Shown here: positions 11,124 through 23,059 of the stretch, in pieces | How positions within the stretch are numbered: the first letter of the stretch is position 1 | Layout of the letters: every line of letters begins with the position of its first letter | Assembly: GCA_032207245.1 (NCBI GenBank) | Contig: CM063498.1 | Location: 94,478,801 to 94,542,800 of the forward strand | DNA length: 64,000 nt | From: Pardosa pseudoannulata | Lineage: Eukaryota > Arthropoda > Arachnida > Araneae > Lycosidae | Reading direction: 5' to 3' | Program-made: the position numbers and the translations under genes | Notes under the pieces: model-generated | Seen by the model: only the letters and a program-made list of their open reading frames with translations | What the model was told of the DNA's origin: nothing | Database searches by the model: none

Positions 11124-12414
11124 AAAAGTTATCTCTGCTACAGGAAAAATAATTTCAGAATTTTTACCTAGCCAAAAATCCTAACCGAAACGTAATGAAA
11201 ACCTTGCAAAATACTACATTCTTTAAGAAATCCTAAAATTATCCTTAGCCGAACGATGATCGAATGGTTAGGGTGATGGCCTTCGGAAGCTGAGTTCGTG
11301 GGCTCGAATCCCATTGTGGCATGAATGTTCGTAGCCGTTCGGAATTGGCTCTAAACCAGAAGTTCCCGATCTCATTAGCCCTCGTGTTGCAAAAAAGTAG
11401 ACCGTAACACACCAAACCAAACCTAAAAATATTTTAAGCAGTGTAAAGTTATAAAACATACATTACTTTAATAAGTGGAATTTAAAACAAAACAGCTAAT
11501 ATATAAATACGATATTTGACGATGTAAACTTCATAATTTTTGTGCTAAAACTTTATACTGCAAGAAAATAATACACTATTTTTTACAGAGCTTTTTTGCA
11601 TTTGATTTCTACTAGTAAATACTTCAGATCAACTAGTACAATTGCTAAATCCTATTTTTCTAGAATTAAAAGGCATACTTGAAGTAAGAAATGAATTCTT
11701 GGTTAAAAAGATTTACTTCTTCCTTGGGAATTTTTGCAAAATATCAAGTACAGTACAAGGCTTAAAAAGTCCTTTGATTGAGTATCCTTATAAATGCTCC
11801 AACTATCTTCAATATTATATACTTTAAGAGCCTTAATCGATCCTACGTTTGAATCTTACATTATTTTCTATAGAAAGTTATTTTTGCTACAGGAAAAATA
11901 ATTTCAGAATTTTTACCTAACTAAAAATTCTAACTGAAACGTAATGAAAGCCTTGCAAAATATTACATGTTTTAAGAAATCCTTACAATATTTTAAGCAA
12001 TGTAAAGTTATAAAATATATATTACTTTAATAAGTGGGATTTAAAACAAAACAGCTAATATATAAATACGATATTTGACGATGTAAACTTCATAATTTTT
12101 GTGCTAAAACTTTATACTGCAAGAAAATAATACACTATTTTTTACAGAGCTTTTTTGCATTCGAATTCTACTAGTAGTACAATTGCTAAATCCTATTTTT
12201 CTAGAATTAAAAGGCATACTTGAAGTAAGAAATGAATTCTTCGCTGGAAAGATTTACCTCTTCCTTGGGAATTTTTGTAAAAGATCAAGTACAGTACAAG
12301 GCTTAAAAAGTCCTTTGATTGAGTATCCTTATAAATGCTCCAACTATCTTCAATATTATATACTTTAAGAGCCTTAATCGATCCTACGTTTGAATCTTAC
12401 ATTATTTTCTATAG
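11124..12414 (+). repeat. Two-unit tandem duplication of about 545 bp
   Basis: Unit 1 (about 11124-11870) and unit 2 (about 11872-12414) are collinear and highly similar from GCTACAGGAAAAATAATTTC to CGATCCTACGTTTGAATC. Unit 1 carries a SINE-A insertion at 11248-11422 that unit 2 lacks. Unit 1 also has a short extra segment near 11616-11636. Both units keep a 61-codon open frame (11642-11827 and 12183-12368). It differs by five amino-acid changes and one silent change, which is no sign of selection on a protein. Confidence 0.9.
11248..11422 (+). mobile_element. tRNA-derived SINE, family A
   Basis: The element begins GCCGAACGATGATCGAATGG. It has an A-box-like CGAATGGTTAGGG, a B-box-like GGCTCGAATCCC, then GTTCGTAGCCGTTCGGAAT and a tail CCAAACCAAACC. 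Related copies occur at 25722-25916 (minus), 30798-30970 and 33931-34089, with decayed copies at 21630, 26587 and 57155. The flanks show an imperfect direct repeat, CCTAAAATTAT (11232-11242) and CCTAAAAATAT (11422-11432). The matching site in the second duplication unit, near 11984-11995, is empty. Confidence 0.9.
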
Positions 12415-13345
12415 AAGAGGATCAGACCAGTTAAATCCCGTTGGATACTTACCAATTCCAAATATTGTAAATACACATACCTCAGCCACAGAGGCTCATT
12501 GTATACGCTAAGAAGGAAGACTGTTCAGGGTAGCTACGTAAACAAAATAATCCTTCGCACAATATACACAAAACCGTACCTACAAATCAAGTTTTCAAAC
12601 GCCCCACAACAAACACGCATATACTTATTTTTCTTTCCAAACCCAACCCCTTTAACTTCCATTTTCGTGTACAGGTGGACTCAGGCAGATTATACCCTTC
12701 GTGGCAAGATTTATTTGTTATCTTGTCATAACCCTTTATAGGAGATATTTGCTGGGCAGATGTCAGCGGAGTTTGCCTACGCAGTGTACCGGAACGTCGA
12801 GGATAAACAAATAAATCTGACGACATTCAGCCTGACAGATGAAACCAGGTGAACGCGGTGTACGGTCAGGATTAACAGTTAAGTATTTTAAAATAAGAAA
12901 ATAAATGAATGAGAAATGGAAATAAATATGATCTTTAGACATAAAGTATTTATATATAAAAAAATGAATTTGCAGTGGAAATAAATAAGAAAATTAAAGC
13001 ATCTATGATTTCAAGCAATACATAAAAATAGTTTATAGTTTTTTTTAGATGATGGATTAGTGTAGAAGTCAATATTTAAAAGCTGGAGTTTAAACCTTTA
13101 ACGGATCATTTATTTTTAGTAATGACAAATTAAACTATTCTTAATCCAAGTTTAATGCATCATTATGTTTTCAAGGCCTCTGCAGATTGCATAATCATTT
13201 GACTTCCTCATCCCTGTCGTAAAATAAAAAAATACTAAAGGTGATTGATTAATAGCTGAGAGGAAAATGCATGATTAGAGCATATAAATTCTCGATTTAG
13301 GCTTACAATAAATGGTTATTTATAAATATTATATAAAAATACCAT
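12415..13345. other. Intergenic, no gene recognised
   Basis: 12420-12870 is moderately GC-richer, with conflicting 80-codon frames on the two strands and no protein similarity. The rest is AT-rich. Confidence 0.4.
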
Positions 13346-13349
13346 TTAA

Positions 13350-13585
13350 CCCTCTCGTAGGCCATTTATTTCTCACACAACGTTTTCAAACTTTCAAAAT
13401 AGAAGTGCTAATTATATTAAATTGATCAAAGAATAGATGACTGAGCAAAACTGAAGTGGGAATCAGTCTTCCTATCTTTATAATAGCAAGGAAAATATCT
13501 CATATAACGGGTTTTGCGCTTCCCACGGGTGCTTTTTGTAAAATCATGTAGGTGGGAAGAAATCTTCCCACGGCCTTCGAAAAAG
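13350..13585 (+). mobile_element. TTAA-type MITE family 2, copy 1
   Basis: This 236-bp element lies between TTAA at 13346-13349 and 13586-13589. It starts CCCTCTCGTAGGCC and ends GGCCTTCGAAAAAG, a decayed inverted repeat. It is collinear with the better preserved copy at 16433-16654, sharing CATTTATTTCTCAC, GGGTTTTGCGC and the palindromic GTGGGAAG...CTTCCCAC block. It is non-coding and piggyBac-like by target site. Confidence 0.8.
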
Positions 13586-13607
13586 TTAAAACCATTGTAA
13601 TACAATA

Positions 13608-14099
<492 letters not shown>

Positions 14100-14103
14100 A
14101 TAT

Positions 14104-14108
14104 AAATA

Positions 14109-14175
<67 letters not shown>
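14104..14175. repeat. Compound microsatellite (TG)n(TA)n
   Basis: About seven TG dinucleotides followed by about 26 TA dinucleotides, immediately after the LTR-like repeat. Confidence 0.95.
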
Positions 14176-14178
<3 letters not shown>

Positions 14179-14539
14179 ATATTAAAATCCCTTATTTACG
14201 TATTTTAATATTAATTTAATAAATTTTATTCATAAAGTGAGTTTGGGGTTTGCGCGGTAATTCTGATTTTTCCCTCCAGACACGCTCTAGACTTAGTTCA
14301 GCCTCTGTCTGGACTACTTTAGCCAATAGTTAGCTAGTTCTCTTTAAACATGGGGATTTTGTATCACGTGATCAATTGTGCTTAGGGATTATTCGTAGTC
14401 TTTTACCTTAGGAATCCCTACTTGAAAAGAGTATGTGCGGGATCACTTTGTCTGTGTGCACGAAGTTGTAAAGCTGTCTGCCTGTTGTACGGATTTCATG
14501 TTTATTACCAGAAATAAACTGTGTTGTGATTTTGAATGA

Positions 14540-14540
14540 G

Positions 14541-14622
<82 letters not shown>
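14540..14622. repeat. Compound microsatellite (CA)n(TA)n
   Basis: About 15 CA dinucleotides followed by about 26 TA dinucleotides. The minus-strand open frame of Tyr-Ile and Cys-Val repeats here is only a translation of this array. Confidence 0.95.
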
Positions 14623-14625
<3 letters not shown>

Positions 14626-15155
14626 AATTCAAATGATAATTATCTTAATAATGATAATAAGCTTAATGTAAATAATTAAAAGAAAATACAATGATACATT
14701 ATTGAATGTTCCAATGCGCTATGCAGCAATCAAAAACTTTCAAAGGTATGAATAACTGTAAATAGATAAAATAGAAAAAAATAGAAAAATAAAAAATAAA
14801 AATTTAGAACCTCATATGTGGACCATAAATAACCAGTGATATGATGTTTCGAAATGACTGGGGGGAGTTGAGACCCCCCCCCCCCACTCTGGTTAAAACT
14901 AGTTTTTACGATGTATCAACTCTCCCAGACGTCGGAAACATCACACAAAATCCATAAAAGTAAGCCAAATATAGATGAGATAACAAAATAGAAGAACATC
15001 CAGAAAAACAATGATACAGCAAAAAACACTTAGTGCATTTTTCTTATTTTAGTTCGAAAAGGAGCCACATATCGCTAGTTCTAAAAAAGTGCCGATGTAC
15101 AACTCTTGACTTTTTTAAAAAAAAGGTAAAAATTCAGAAAACAGCTTTTTCTTCT
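14623..15155. other. AT-rich, possible LINE 3' flank
   Basis: The stretch lies downstream of the LINE reading-frame stop on the minus strand, so part of it may be the LINE 3' untranslated region. It includes a run of C near 14874-14885. I see no poly-A end that would mark the boundary. Confidence 0.35.
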
Positions 15156-15716
15156 TCAATGACCAGACAACCTAGGATGGGCCCTTGTCTTCCTCAGAAT
15201 CGAATTCCATGCTCTTCTGTTCCTGGCCATGGACATCCAGATTGTAATTTTTAAAAGTCTTAAGTCTGATTCCAAACAGTCGAGAAACCTAGGTTTAGGT
15301 CTCCCTCTTTATCTGATGCAAAATTGTCTGGACGAGGAGATCTTTTTTGTTACACGATCTTCATCCATTCTGCACTGGTGTCCTTCCCATTTAATTATCT
15401 AAATCCTTGTACTATATCTAGATCTTTAAAAGATTTATAGAGTTCAGAGTTAGTTCTTCTCCAGATATTATTATGTTTTATGCCACCAAAAATACTTCTC
15501 AAAATTTCTCTTTCAAAAATAGAAATGATATTTTTTACTTTTTCTCTCATTGCTCAGGTCTCAGTAGAATAAGTAAGAATGGGTCTGATTAAGCTTTTGT
15601 AAATTTGGATCTTCGTTTTTCTGCGATTGAAGTTACACTTCAAGTATTTTTTGAGTCCGAAAAAACATCTGTTAGCATCTGTGACTCTACTATGGATCTC
15701 AGGCATCAAATCATTG
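15156..15716 (-). pseudogene. LINE (non-LTR retrotransposon) ORF2 C-terminal relic
   Basis: The minus strand encodes the C-terminal part of a non-LTR reverse transcriptase protein. In order it shows IRPILTYSTET (usual IRPVLTYGSETW), FEREILRSIFGGI, a GHQCRMDEDR segment (usual GH..RM...R), and RGRPKPRFLDC. It ends ARNRRAWNSILRK and a TGA at 15156-15158. At least two frameshifts are needed (one at a 7-T run, one before GHQCRM). Stops occur after STET and before RGRPK. The catalytic reverse transcriptase core and endonuclease are missing, as is usual for 5'-truncated LINE copies. The clade is not assigned. Confidence 0.85.
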
Positions 15717-16428
15717 AGAGTATTTCAGAAAACAACAGTGAAGGAAAAAAAAAAAGAATTCTTCTGCAATGATAGTAGCATGACTTTGAATTACAAATAA
15801 ATAAAAAATAAATATTATATGTAAAATATAAAAAAAACTTTCAACGTTGCTGGATTAATTAATTACATAAGGAAATCCATCCGTCTCTTTTTCTTCTACC
15901 TCTATTTATTCAGAAAACTTTACATCATAGCAGAGGATTAGTAAACAAAGGCCTGTTATACATAAATATCAGCATGATAACTACACTACCCATTGAATTT
16001 TTTTTTTTTTTTTTGAAAGAGTATTTGTAATTACCTCATTGGCATCTTAAAAAAAAAAAAAAAAAAACTTTCAAATTTACTTTACCGGCGTTATTATTTG
16101 ATATTTTTTAGGTGAATCGCAAATAATTTTAGACATTTTCAGTATGCTGAAAAATGGTTGAGACACTCGTTATAACTCGTTGAGTAATACGTTAACTGCT
16201 AGTTTAACGTACTAAGTAAACATTTTTTTAATATCAGTTTTTTAACACTGATTTTGCTCTGCATTTGTGATAACAATGCACTTTTATATGATAATTCACT
16301 ATGTTACCAAAAATACATGTAAAATTATAATATGCATAATCAGGAAAGACAGTATTGAAAAGATATTGTTTTATCTTGTCCTATTTCACTCCCAACTTTT
16401 AATAATCAATAAATCACGGATTATAAAT
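15717..16428. other. AT-rich with poly-T and poly-A runs
   Basis: It contains T16 near 16000-16016 and A19 near 16049-16067 and short accidental frames. Nothing else is recognised. Confidence 0.5.
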
Positions 16429-16432
16429 TTAA

Positions 16433-16654
16433 CCCTTTCGTGGGTCATTTATTTCTCACTCCAAGTTTCTAAACTTTCAAAACAGAGCTGCTAATTTTAT
16501 TCAACCGATTCGGAATTATTCAAAACCGAAGCGGGAATCAGTCTCCCGTCGTTCAATAACAAGACAAATATTATAATGGGTTTTGCGCATCCCACAGGTG
16601 TATTTTGTAAGATCGTGTAGGTGGGAAGTAATCTTCCCACGGCCCACGAAAGGG
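16433..16654 (+). mobile_element. TTAA-type MITE family 2, copy 2
   Basis: This 222-bp element is bounded by TTAA at 16429-16432 and 16655-16658. The inverted ends are CCCTTTCGTGGGTC and CCCTTTCGTGGGCC (right end read inward), matching at 13 of 14 positions. The interior holds the perfect 8-bp stem GTGGGAAG/CTTCCCAC near 16621-16640. It is the better preserved of the two copies. Confidence 0.88.
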
Positions 16655-16658
16655 TTAA

Positions 16659-17645
16659 TCGAATGAAAACAATTTAAATTAGCGGAAATTGAGACATACA
16701 TTTAATGCAAGCTTAAAAATACAATTTCAAGTTCCCTAAAATTAAATTAAAACATTGAAAGTTTAAAAAATTAATCGAATGAAAACATTTGATATTGGCA
16801 TAAATGGAGACATACAGCTACTGCAAACTTAAAAATTCGATTTCAAATTACCTAGAATTAAAATAACACTTTGAAATTTTAAATTTTTGAATTATATTTT
16901 CATTTTATATGTTTTTAATCTGGTGCTTAAAATTTTAGAACCACGTACATTATCAGCATTTATATTATGCAGTGTTTTATTACTTAAGAAGAATCAGACG
17001 TTAAGTCATCCATTTGTCACTAAATGACATATTCTCTTTTCAAAGTGGGAAAAATATGATGACAAAGAAAGGATTGTGGTAAGTCGCGTTGCTGTCTATA
17101 GAAGCAGAAAAAAATCCTCATTAATCTCCACGGTTTTTGTACTTTCCCACCCTCGGGAGTAATTTTTTTGCTGCCCTAGCAATTTCAAGTTCCCTAAAAT
17201 TAAATTAAAACTTTGAAAGTTCAAAAAATTAATCGGACGAAAACATTTAAAATTAGCATAAATGGAGACATACATCTACTGCAAACTTAAAAATTCGATT
17301 TCAAGTTCCATAGAAATAAAATAAAATTGTGAAATTTAAAATTTTTGAAATACATTTTCATTTTAGATGTTTTTAATCTGATGTTTAAAATTTTAGAAAT
17401 ACAGACATTATCAGCACTTGTATTATGCAGTGTTTTATTATGTAAGAAGAATCAGACGTTAAGTCATCCATTTGTCACTAAATGACATATTCTCGTTGTC
17501 AAAAAGGGAAAAATAAAACGACAAAGAAAAGGATTGTGGTAAGTCGCGTTGCTGTCTATGGAAAAAGAAAAAAATCCTCATTAATCTCCACAGTTTTTGT
17601 CCTTTCCCACCCTCGGGACAAGCAATTTTTTTGCTGCCCGCCTGA
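16659..17645 (+). repeat. Tandem duplication, about 460-bp unit, two copies plus a partial
   Basis: Unit 1 (about 16720-17180) and unit 2 (about 17181-17645) align throughout. A diverged partial copy of the first 100 bp precedes them (16659-16760). Two blocks are nearly invariant between units: CAGACGTTAAGTCATCCATT with the following ATTTGTCACTAAATGACATATTC, and GGATTGTGGTAAGTCGCGTT with the following GCTGTCTAT. The first contains the palindromic TCATTTAGTGACA-like core. A 71-codon open frame at 17482-17697 crosses unit 2 but is not open in unit 1. Confidence 0.85.
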
Positions 17646-18045
17646 ATTTTGTAGCAAACAAAGCGTTACGTTTCTCGCTCACCACCCCGTGACTTGAAAA
17701 GGCCTCCCAGTTTCTCCTCCACCCCTCGGGAAAGAGGGGGCACCTGTCTGTTAAGAAAAGAGACCTGTTGGAACTTGACGTTTTTCTCCCTTATTCTAAG
17801 CTCCACATTTAGATACACATTTGTGCTTTTCCGTATGCTAAGTAATCATAGAACACACTGTCCTGAATTATCTGTTTCCCATGTTCATGGCAGATGTGTT
17901 GCCCAGTATGACATTCACGAATCAAACATGAAATGTCACAAATAAAGTTTTAGAACACAATTTTTGAAGCACAATTTGATAAATTCCTATTGGCTCATCA
18001 TAGAGAGGAGCTCGAACACAACACTTATCAATTAGAAGGTATTCT
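17646..18045. other. Unassigned, mixed composition
   Basis: A less AT-rich stretch with an 83-codon plus-strand frame (17694-17945) that resembles nothing I know. Confidence 0.35.
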
Positions 18046-18722
18046 ACGAGAGTAGTAGAAGTAGTAGATTATTTTAGTCTAATAGAAGTAGTAGTTTTTT
18101 TAGTTTAATATAAGTAGTAGTTTTTTTAGTCTAATAGAAGTAGTAGTTATTTTAGTCTAATAGAAGTAGTAGTTTTTTTAGTTTAGTAGAAGTAGTAGTT
18201 TTTTTAGTCTAATAGAAGTAGTAGTTTTTTTAGTCTAATAGAAGTCGTAGTTTTTTTAGTTTAGTAGAAGTAGTAGTCTAATAGAAGTCGTAGTTTTTTT
18301 AGTTTAGTAGAAGTAGTAGTCTAATAGAAGTAGTAGATTTTTTAGTTTAGTAGAAGTAGTAGTTTTTTTAGTCTAATAGAAGTAGTAGTTTTTTTAGTTT
18401 AGTAGAAGTAGTAGTTTTTTTAGTCTAATAGAAGTAGTAGTTTTTTTAGTCTAATAGAAGTAGTAGTTTTTTAGTTTAGTAGAAGTAGTAGATTTTAGTC
18501 TAATAGAAATAGTAGTTTTTTTAGTCTAATAGAAGTAGTAGTTTTTTAGTTTAGTAGAAGTAGTAATCTAATAGAAGTAGTAGCTTTTTTTTTAGTTTAG
18601 TAGAAGTAGTAGTTTTTTTAGTCTAATAGAAGTAGTAGTTTTTTTAGCTAGTACAAGTAGTAATTTTTATAATCTAGTACTAGTAGTAGTTTTTTTAGTT
18701 TAGTAGAAGTATTAGTTCTTTA
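18046..18722 (+). repeat. 26-bp minisatellite
   Basis: About 25 copies of a unit close to TAGAAGTAGTAGTTTTTTTAGTCTAA. Two variants alternate irregularly: one with AGTCTAATAGAAG and one with AGTTTAGTAGAAG. A shortened unit lacking the T run recurs at least three times (for example near 18263 and 18313), a sign of unequal exchange inside the array. Confidence 0.95.
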
Positions 18723-19547
18723 CGACACTAATAAATCTAAAAATTTAATCACTGATATATATCCATTCATTCCATATTCCATAAAAAAGAATTAATAAAA
18801 TAAATGTGTTTAAGGGAGAAAGAAACCCGCAGAATCATTTTCCTTATTTACGATACAAATGAGAAGTAATGAGCTGGAGTAACCTTTAAATTCATCAGTT
18901 TTCACGATATTGTACAGAATTTAAAAGATGTTAGTGAAAGGCGAGCAACACTCAAAGGGTAATATAAATTTTTCCAATTGTAGAATGCTGAAAGACATCT
19001 CTTTTGTTCAGTAGAATTTAGAACTATGCACAATTGTAGGCAAGGGGGTAGGAGATTGGAGGGTTCAGTCTCTCTGTCCTCGAAATTCGAAAAGACGTCG
19101 CAACGAAAAACATAGCCTGTTCAAAGGGATTTTTACTATGTATCAGAGTCAAACGACAATTGTCTTTCCTATTCCAGTTGTATTCAAGGTAAGTTTTTAA
19201 TATCTTGATTTATCCATCAGTCTAAGTAGTGCAAATTTACAATTTCAAATATACAAATTTCAAATTTACAAATCTACATTTTATAAAAATTATAAAAGTT
19301 TAATAAATTTAAAGAGTACAGTGAAATAAATTGCATGCAAAATGGGAGCAGATATTATCTCTAGCACAAATAGCAATGACTTTCTTACCCGCCAAAATTC
19401 TGTCATGCTGAATTATATAAAAATAAATATTGCAGAAGACAGTATTGAGTGTTCCTTTTCAAATATAGACTTTTCGTATATTCATAATATTAATAGTCTC
19501 AAATCATTTAATTGAGCATTCATTTCCTTACAAGAAATATTCTAAAA
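18723..19547. other. AT-rich, nothing recognised
   Basis: No terminal repeats, tRNA boxes or protein similarity seen. Confidence 0.5.
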
Positions 19548-19905
19548 ACATATACAGGAGAAACATGGACATTAAAAGTAAAGACTTAGAATACCCAAGT
19601 ACTTTGGAAAGAAAAATATTAAGGAAAATATTCAGATCAAGATTAAAAAACAATGTACGGATCAGAAAAACAAACAGAGAAATTGAGAACCTAATAAAAA
19701 ATAAAGGCACAATGAGATACATAAAGACACAAGAATCCGATGGCTTGGACGCATCCAAATAAGAAATAAGGAAAACCTAATTAAAGCAATACCAAAAAGT
19801 AAACTTTTTAGCACTATAAGTAGAGGAAGATTAAGTAGGAAATGGATTGGAGGAGTTGAAAAACACCTTAAATTAGAATCCAGAACTGGAAAGATTTGGC
19901 TTTAG
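19548..19905 (+). pseudogene. Second LINE ORF2 C-terminal relic
   Basis: The plus strand carries the same part of a LINE protein as the minus-strand relic at 15156-15716, but from a different, more lysine-rich family. ETWTL (19560-19577) is followed, after a frameshift, by LERKILRKIFRSR. After a second frameshift come RIRWLGRIQIRNKENLI and RGRLSRKWIGGVE, matching the usual R.RWLGH..R and GRP...W.D.V. Reverse transcriptase catalytic motifs are absent. It is a dead 3' fragment. Confidence 0.8.
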
Positions 19906-20955
19906 AGCACAGGCAGTGGCTCAGGCATGTAAAAGGCTGAAATGGCAGATAAGAAGATTATGCTAAGCAATAATGTAACATGAAATATAAAAGCAATCGT
20001 GCAACAAGGCAGGCAGGATATCTTATCTCTCTAAATACAGAAGCCGATGAGTTTAATAAATCTAACAGATTTGTATTTCAAATATTATATGAATATATTT
20101 ATATTCATATTATGATATTTTTTAAAAAAAAGGTGAAATATTCCGAAAGTAAATAAAGTGCATAAATACAAAAATAAATATTATTTTAAGCTTTATTTAA
20201 TTTCGAATTAAGATTTTATTTCATGTTTTATTATTGTGTTTAATTTGAATTACATATATATGGGAGGACTAAAATAAATGATTCTCAATACCTCTGATGG
20301 TCTTAATATGGCCTTGAATCGACTACAAAAATTTTCAAGTTTCTTTAGCAGATTTATTGGATTCCCAGAAAGAGAATCACTTTTATACTGAAATCCCAGG
20401 ATAATCAAAAAGACAGGAAACGAGAAACCCTAGTAAAGCTTTGATTTTTACCAGCTTTGAAGTTAACGAACTCAAGGTCGAATGCTCCCCAAGGAATCGC
20501 TAAACAGGATGAAACTGCATTATTCTCCACATTACAGAAAATAATGCAGTATTAAAGAATAAGTATGCTTTACTGCATATAATTAACTAACGTGAAAAAC
20601 CTCGTGCTATTAAAAAGTGTTTGACGCTCATCTTTTAAATGTGTCTTCAAAATCCATGCGCGTAACCATTCATCAAATCACTTAATGTAACCAAGTAACA
20701 AGGAACCAACAGTTCATTAAATCTTTATATAAAAAGTGTGTATAACGCTACGCAGCTACCGTGTCTCATGAATAGCATACATACTTAACATGCATGTCAA
20801 TTAATGGTCTTTATCTTGATTTCAAGGTTGAACTTATCTACCCTCAAAATATCCAAACCCCTCATAACGTAATGAGGGCACCTGGCTTTTTCAGGGGAGT
20901 GACGGAACAACTTGTTGGAATGTAATGTATATTTTTTTTTCTAGTTCAGTAGCCC
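19906..20955. other. AT-rich, nothing recognised
   Basis: No feature seen apart from probable LINE 3' flank at its start. Confidence 0.45.
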
Positions 20956-20959
20956 TTAA

Positions 20960-21345
20960 CCCTTAAAAGGACACTAATATAAATTTCTTAGGATTTAATG
21001 AAATCAGTTTATAAATGCTATCTATGAAGCTTATAAATGTAAATTATATGAAAAAATGTGCATTCATTGGGAGGAATAAAGGTTAGAGGACTGGTTTAAA
21101 TGCAAAACCAACCCTTTGTACTGTGTGAAAATAATACTTTCTTTTAAATTTTTATTAAGGTGGAAGTACAATGAATAATTATCATTAAAAGTGTATAATA
21201 AAAAATAGCTAAACAGTCTGCAGTGTTATTTGGATAAATATATGTACTTGGGGTCACAAGGAAGATATATCAAATTTCTGAATGTTCTGGATAAAGTAAG
21301 TTTAAAAATGCATATTTCAAAAGGAAAAATGAATTAAGTATAGTG
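20960..21345 (-). mobile_element. TTAA-type MITE family 1, copy 3 (reversed, truncated)
   Basis: After TTAA at 20956-20959 the sequence CCCTTAAAAGGACACTAATA matches the right end of copy 1 (3248-3777) read in reverse. Similarity continues through TAATGAAATCAGTTTATAAA and ATGCATATTTCAAAAGG. It stops near 21345, so the far end is missing. Confidence 0.75.
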
Positions 21346-21629
21346 TTTTTATCTGCTGTTCTTATCTGTTTTATCCAATAAATCTGTCCAAATTTTCTGG
21401 GAATATACATTGCTTTTGATATTCTTCTCTCACGGCTACGAGTATTCATATCAGAAACAAGATTTTAATCTATAGACTCCAATTACGAAAAGCAGTGCCA
21501 TACCGATTTGCTTATCATTCACCACCCATTTTCAGAAATATATATCTGTCCACTACAATATTTCTTCTGGGACTAGAATAATTTTTAAATGCTTCTAACA
21601 CAGCTGCTAGATTTTTCCTATGTTCCATA

Positions 21630-21727
21630 GTTAGCTGTCGGTTAGGATGAGGATCTCCGATACCGGAGTTCGTGCGTTTCCTACTTCCGGCATGGATGGC
21701 CGTAGTCATTGGGAATTGGCTTTAAGG
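21630..21727 (+). mobile_element. SINE-A relic
   Basis: Diverged similarity to the SINE-A body: GGTTAGGATGAGGATCTCCG, CGGAGTTCGTG, GGCATGGATGGCCGTAG and GAATTGGCTTTAAGG. The tail is missing. It abuts the long-TIR MITE copy B. Confidence 0.65.
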
Positions 21728-21734
21728 ACGGCCT

Positions 21735-22145
21735 GTATCTGCTATATTTGATTATTTTCGTGAAATGTTAACCTATACGAAAATAAAATTTGCTCTAACT
21801 GGTTCGCAGTTTAAGAAATCTTTAAACAAATAAATAAATAAAAACAAAAAATCAAAATAAACGAATTATACCACGTGATAGAGCAACTGAGAGCTAGGAT
21901 GCTATCTTTTCCTTTTTCAAAAAACATAAAAAAATATTCTTAATTTTAAGTTATGTGTGAGAAATTTTGGGTCTCTCTTTATCAAACGGATATGAAACCA
22001 CTTAACTGACATAAACTGAAAAAAAAAAGGAATAGATAGTATCCAATAGAATTTGCTGTTCTATACCGTATGAATGTTTAAAGGTTTTCTTAAAATGCGA
22101 GCCAGTCAGAGGTAATTTAATTTTTCCCATAGGTTATCATAGAGC
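21735..22145 (+). mobile_element. Long-TIR MITE, copy B
   Basis: The left end matches copy A (3799 onward): TGTTAACCTATACGAAAATAAAA, CTCTAACTGGTTCGCAGTTTAAGAAATC. The right end (22085-22140) is its inverted counterpart, CTTAAAATGCGAGCCAGTCAG with CCCATAGGTTATCAT. The outermost part of the right end is lost or diverged. TTAA at 22078-22081 sits where copy A carries MITE family 1, so this copy preserves the empty site. Confidence 0.7.
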
Positions 22146-23059
22146 GAGATTAAACTAAGATTAAACTAAGCTTAACAGTGGAGCAATTTCGTGCGGCATA
22201 AATCTCAACTCTTGCATTATTTATATTTTTTTTTCAACGCAGCAGGTGATACAGACATTATCCTAACTCCTTGACAAGGCTGAGAACCTGTTACTCATTT
22301 AGCACCACCCGGGGAACTCTTGCATTATTTGGCAGACTATTGGTTGCTTATTGGCTATCGTAAACATGGAAATAAGCCAGTGTTCCGTCCAGCAGCCATG
22401 ATGCTGGATCAGAGGCAGAAATTGCTTAATAGTTACCGTTGAGCGTAGCGCCATCTAAAAGAAAAAAAAATTACAATAGTGTTGGCTGAGAGCGCTGAGC
22501 GAGGGGATTAAATCGGCTATATATATTCTGTTTTATCTTGGTTTCTTTAAAGTGGATGGTTTGGACGACGTTTGGAATGAAAATATTCAAAGTCATTGTA
22601 GTAAGTAAGTTCTTAATTCCTTTAATCATAAATCTTATTGGGTTTTCATTTTCCCGACGCTGATCCAACCCATATACATTTAATTCTATTTGATTGTGTT
22701 TATGTATTATGTATCCTCATATTATTCTTATCTATTGTACTGTGTTCTTATATGTTAGTAGTCATTATTTCTCTATTGTTAGTAATATAATTGTTTTGTA
22801 ATGACAAATTCTAATCTACAATAAACTGTTAGCAAATCCCTTTCCTTTGGTCATTTCTCAATCACAAAGTCTTTACTTTAGTTTATATATTTAACTATAC
22901 ATTCCACTAATTCTTAACATCTCACAGCCAGTCTGACTCAATTAAAAAATAAATAAATAAAGAAGCAAAAACAGGAAAATTATATTTAATTTTAAATCAC
23001 AGAAAACAAATTGAGTTCGCTTAAAAATAAACAAATAGTTAACCTTCGTGATCTTTAAA
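22146..23059. other. Unassigned intergenic sequence
   Basis: 22190-22450 is GC-richer and contains a repeated CAACTCTTGCATTATTT / GAACTCTTGCATTATTT pair (near 22206 and 22314). The rest is AT-rich. No gene is seen. Confidence 0.4.

Noticed and set aside
11642..12368. Pair of 61-codon frames conserved in both duplication units
   Set aside because: The frames differ by five amino-acid changes and one silent change, so there is no sign of protein-level selection. Identity follows from the recent duplication.
14408..14632. Minus-strand frame of Tyr-Ile and Cys-Val repeats
   Set aside because: Translation of the (CA)n(TA)n microsatellite.
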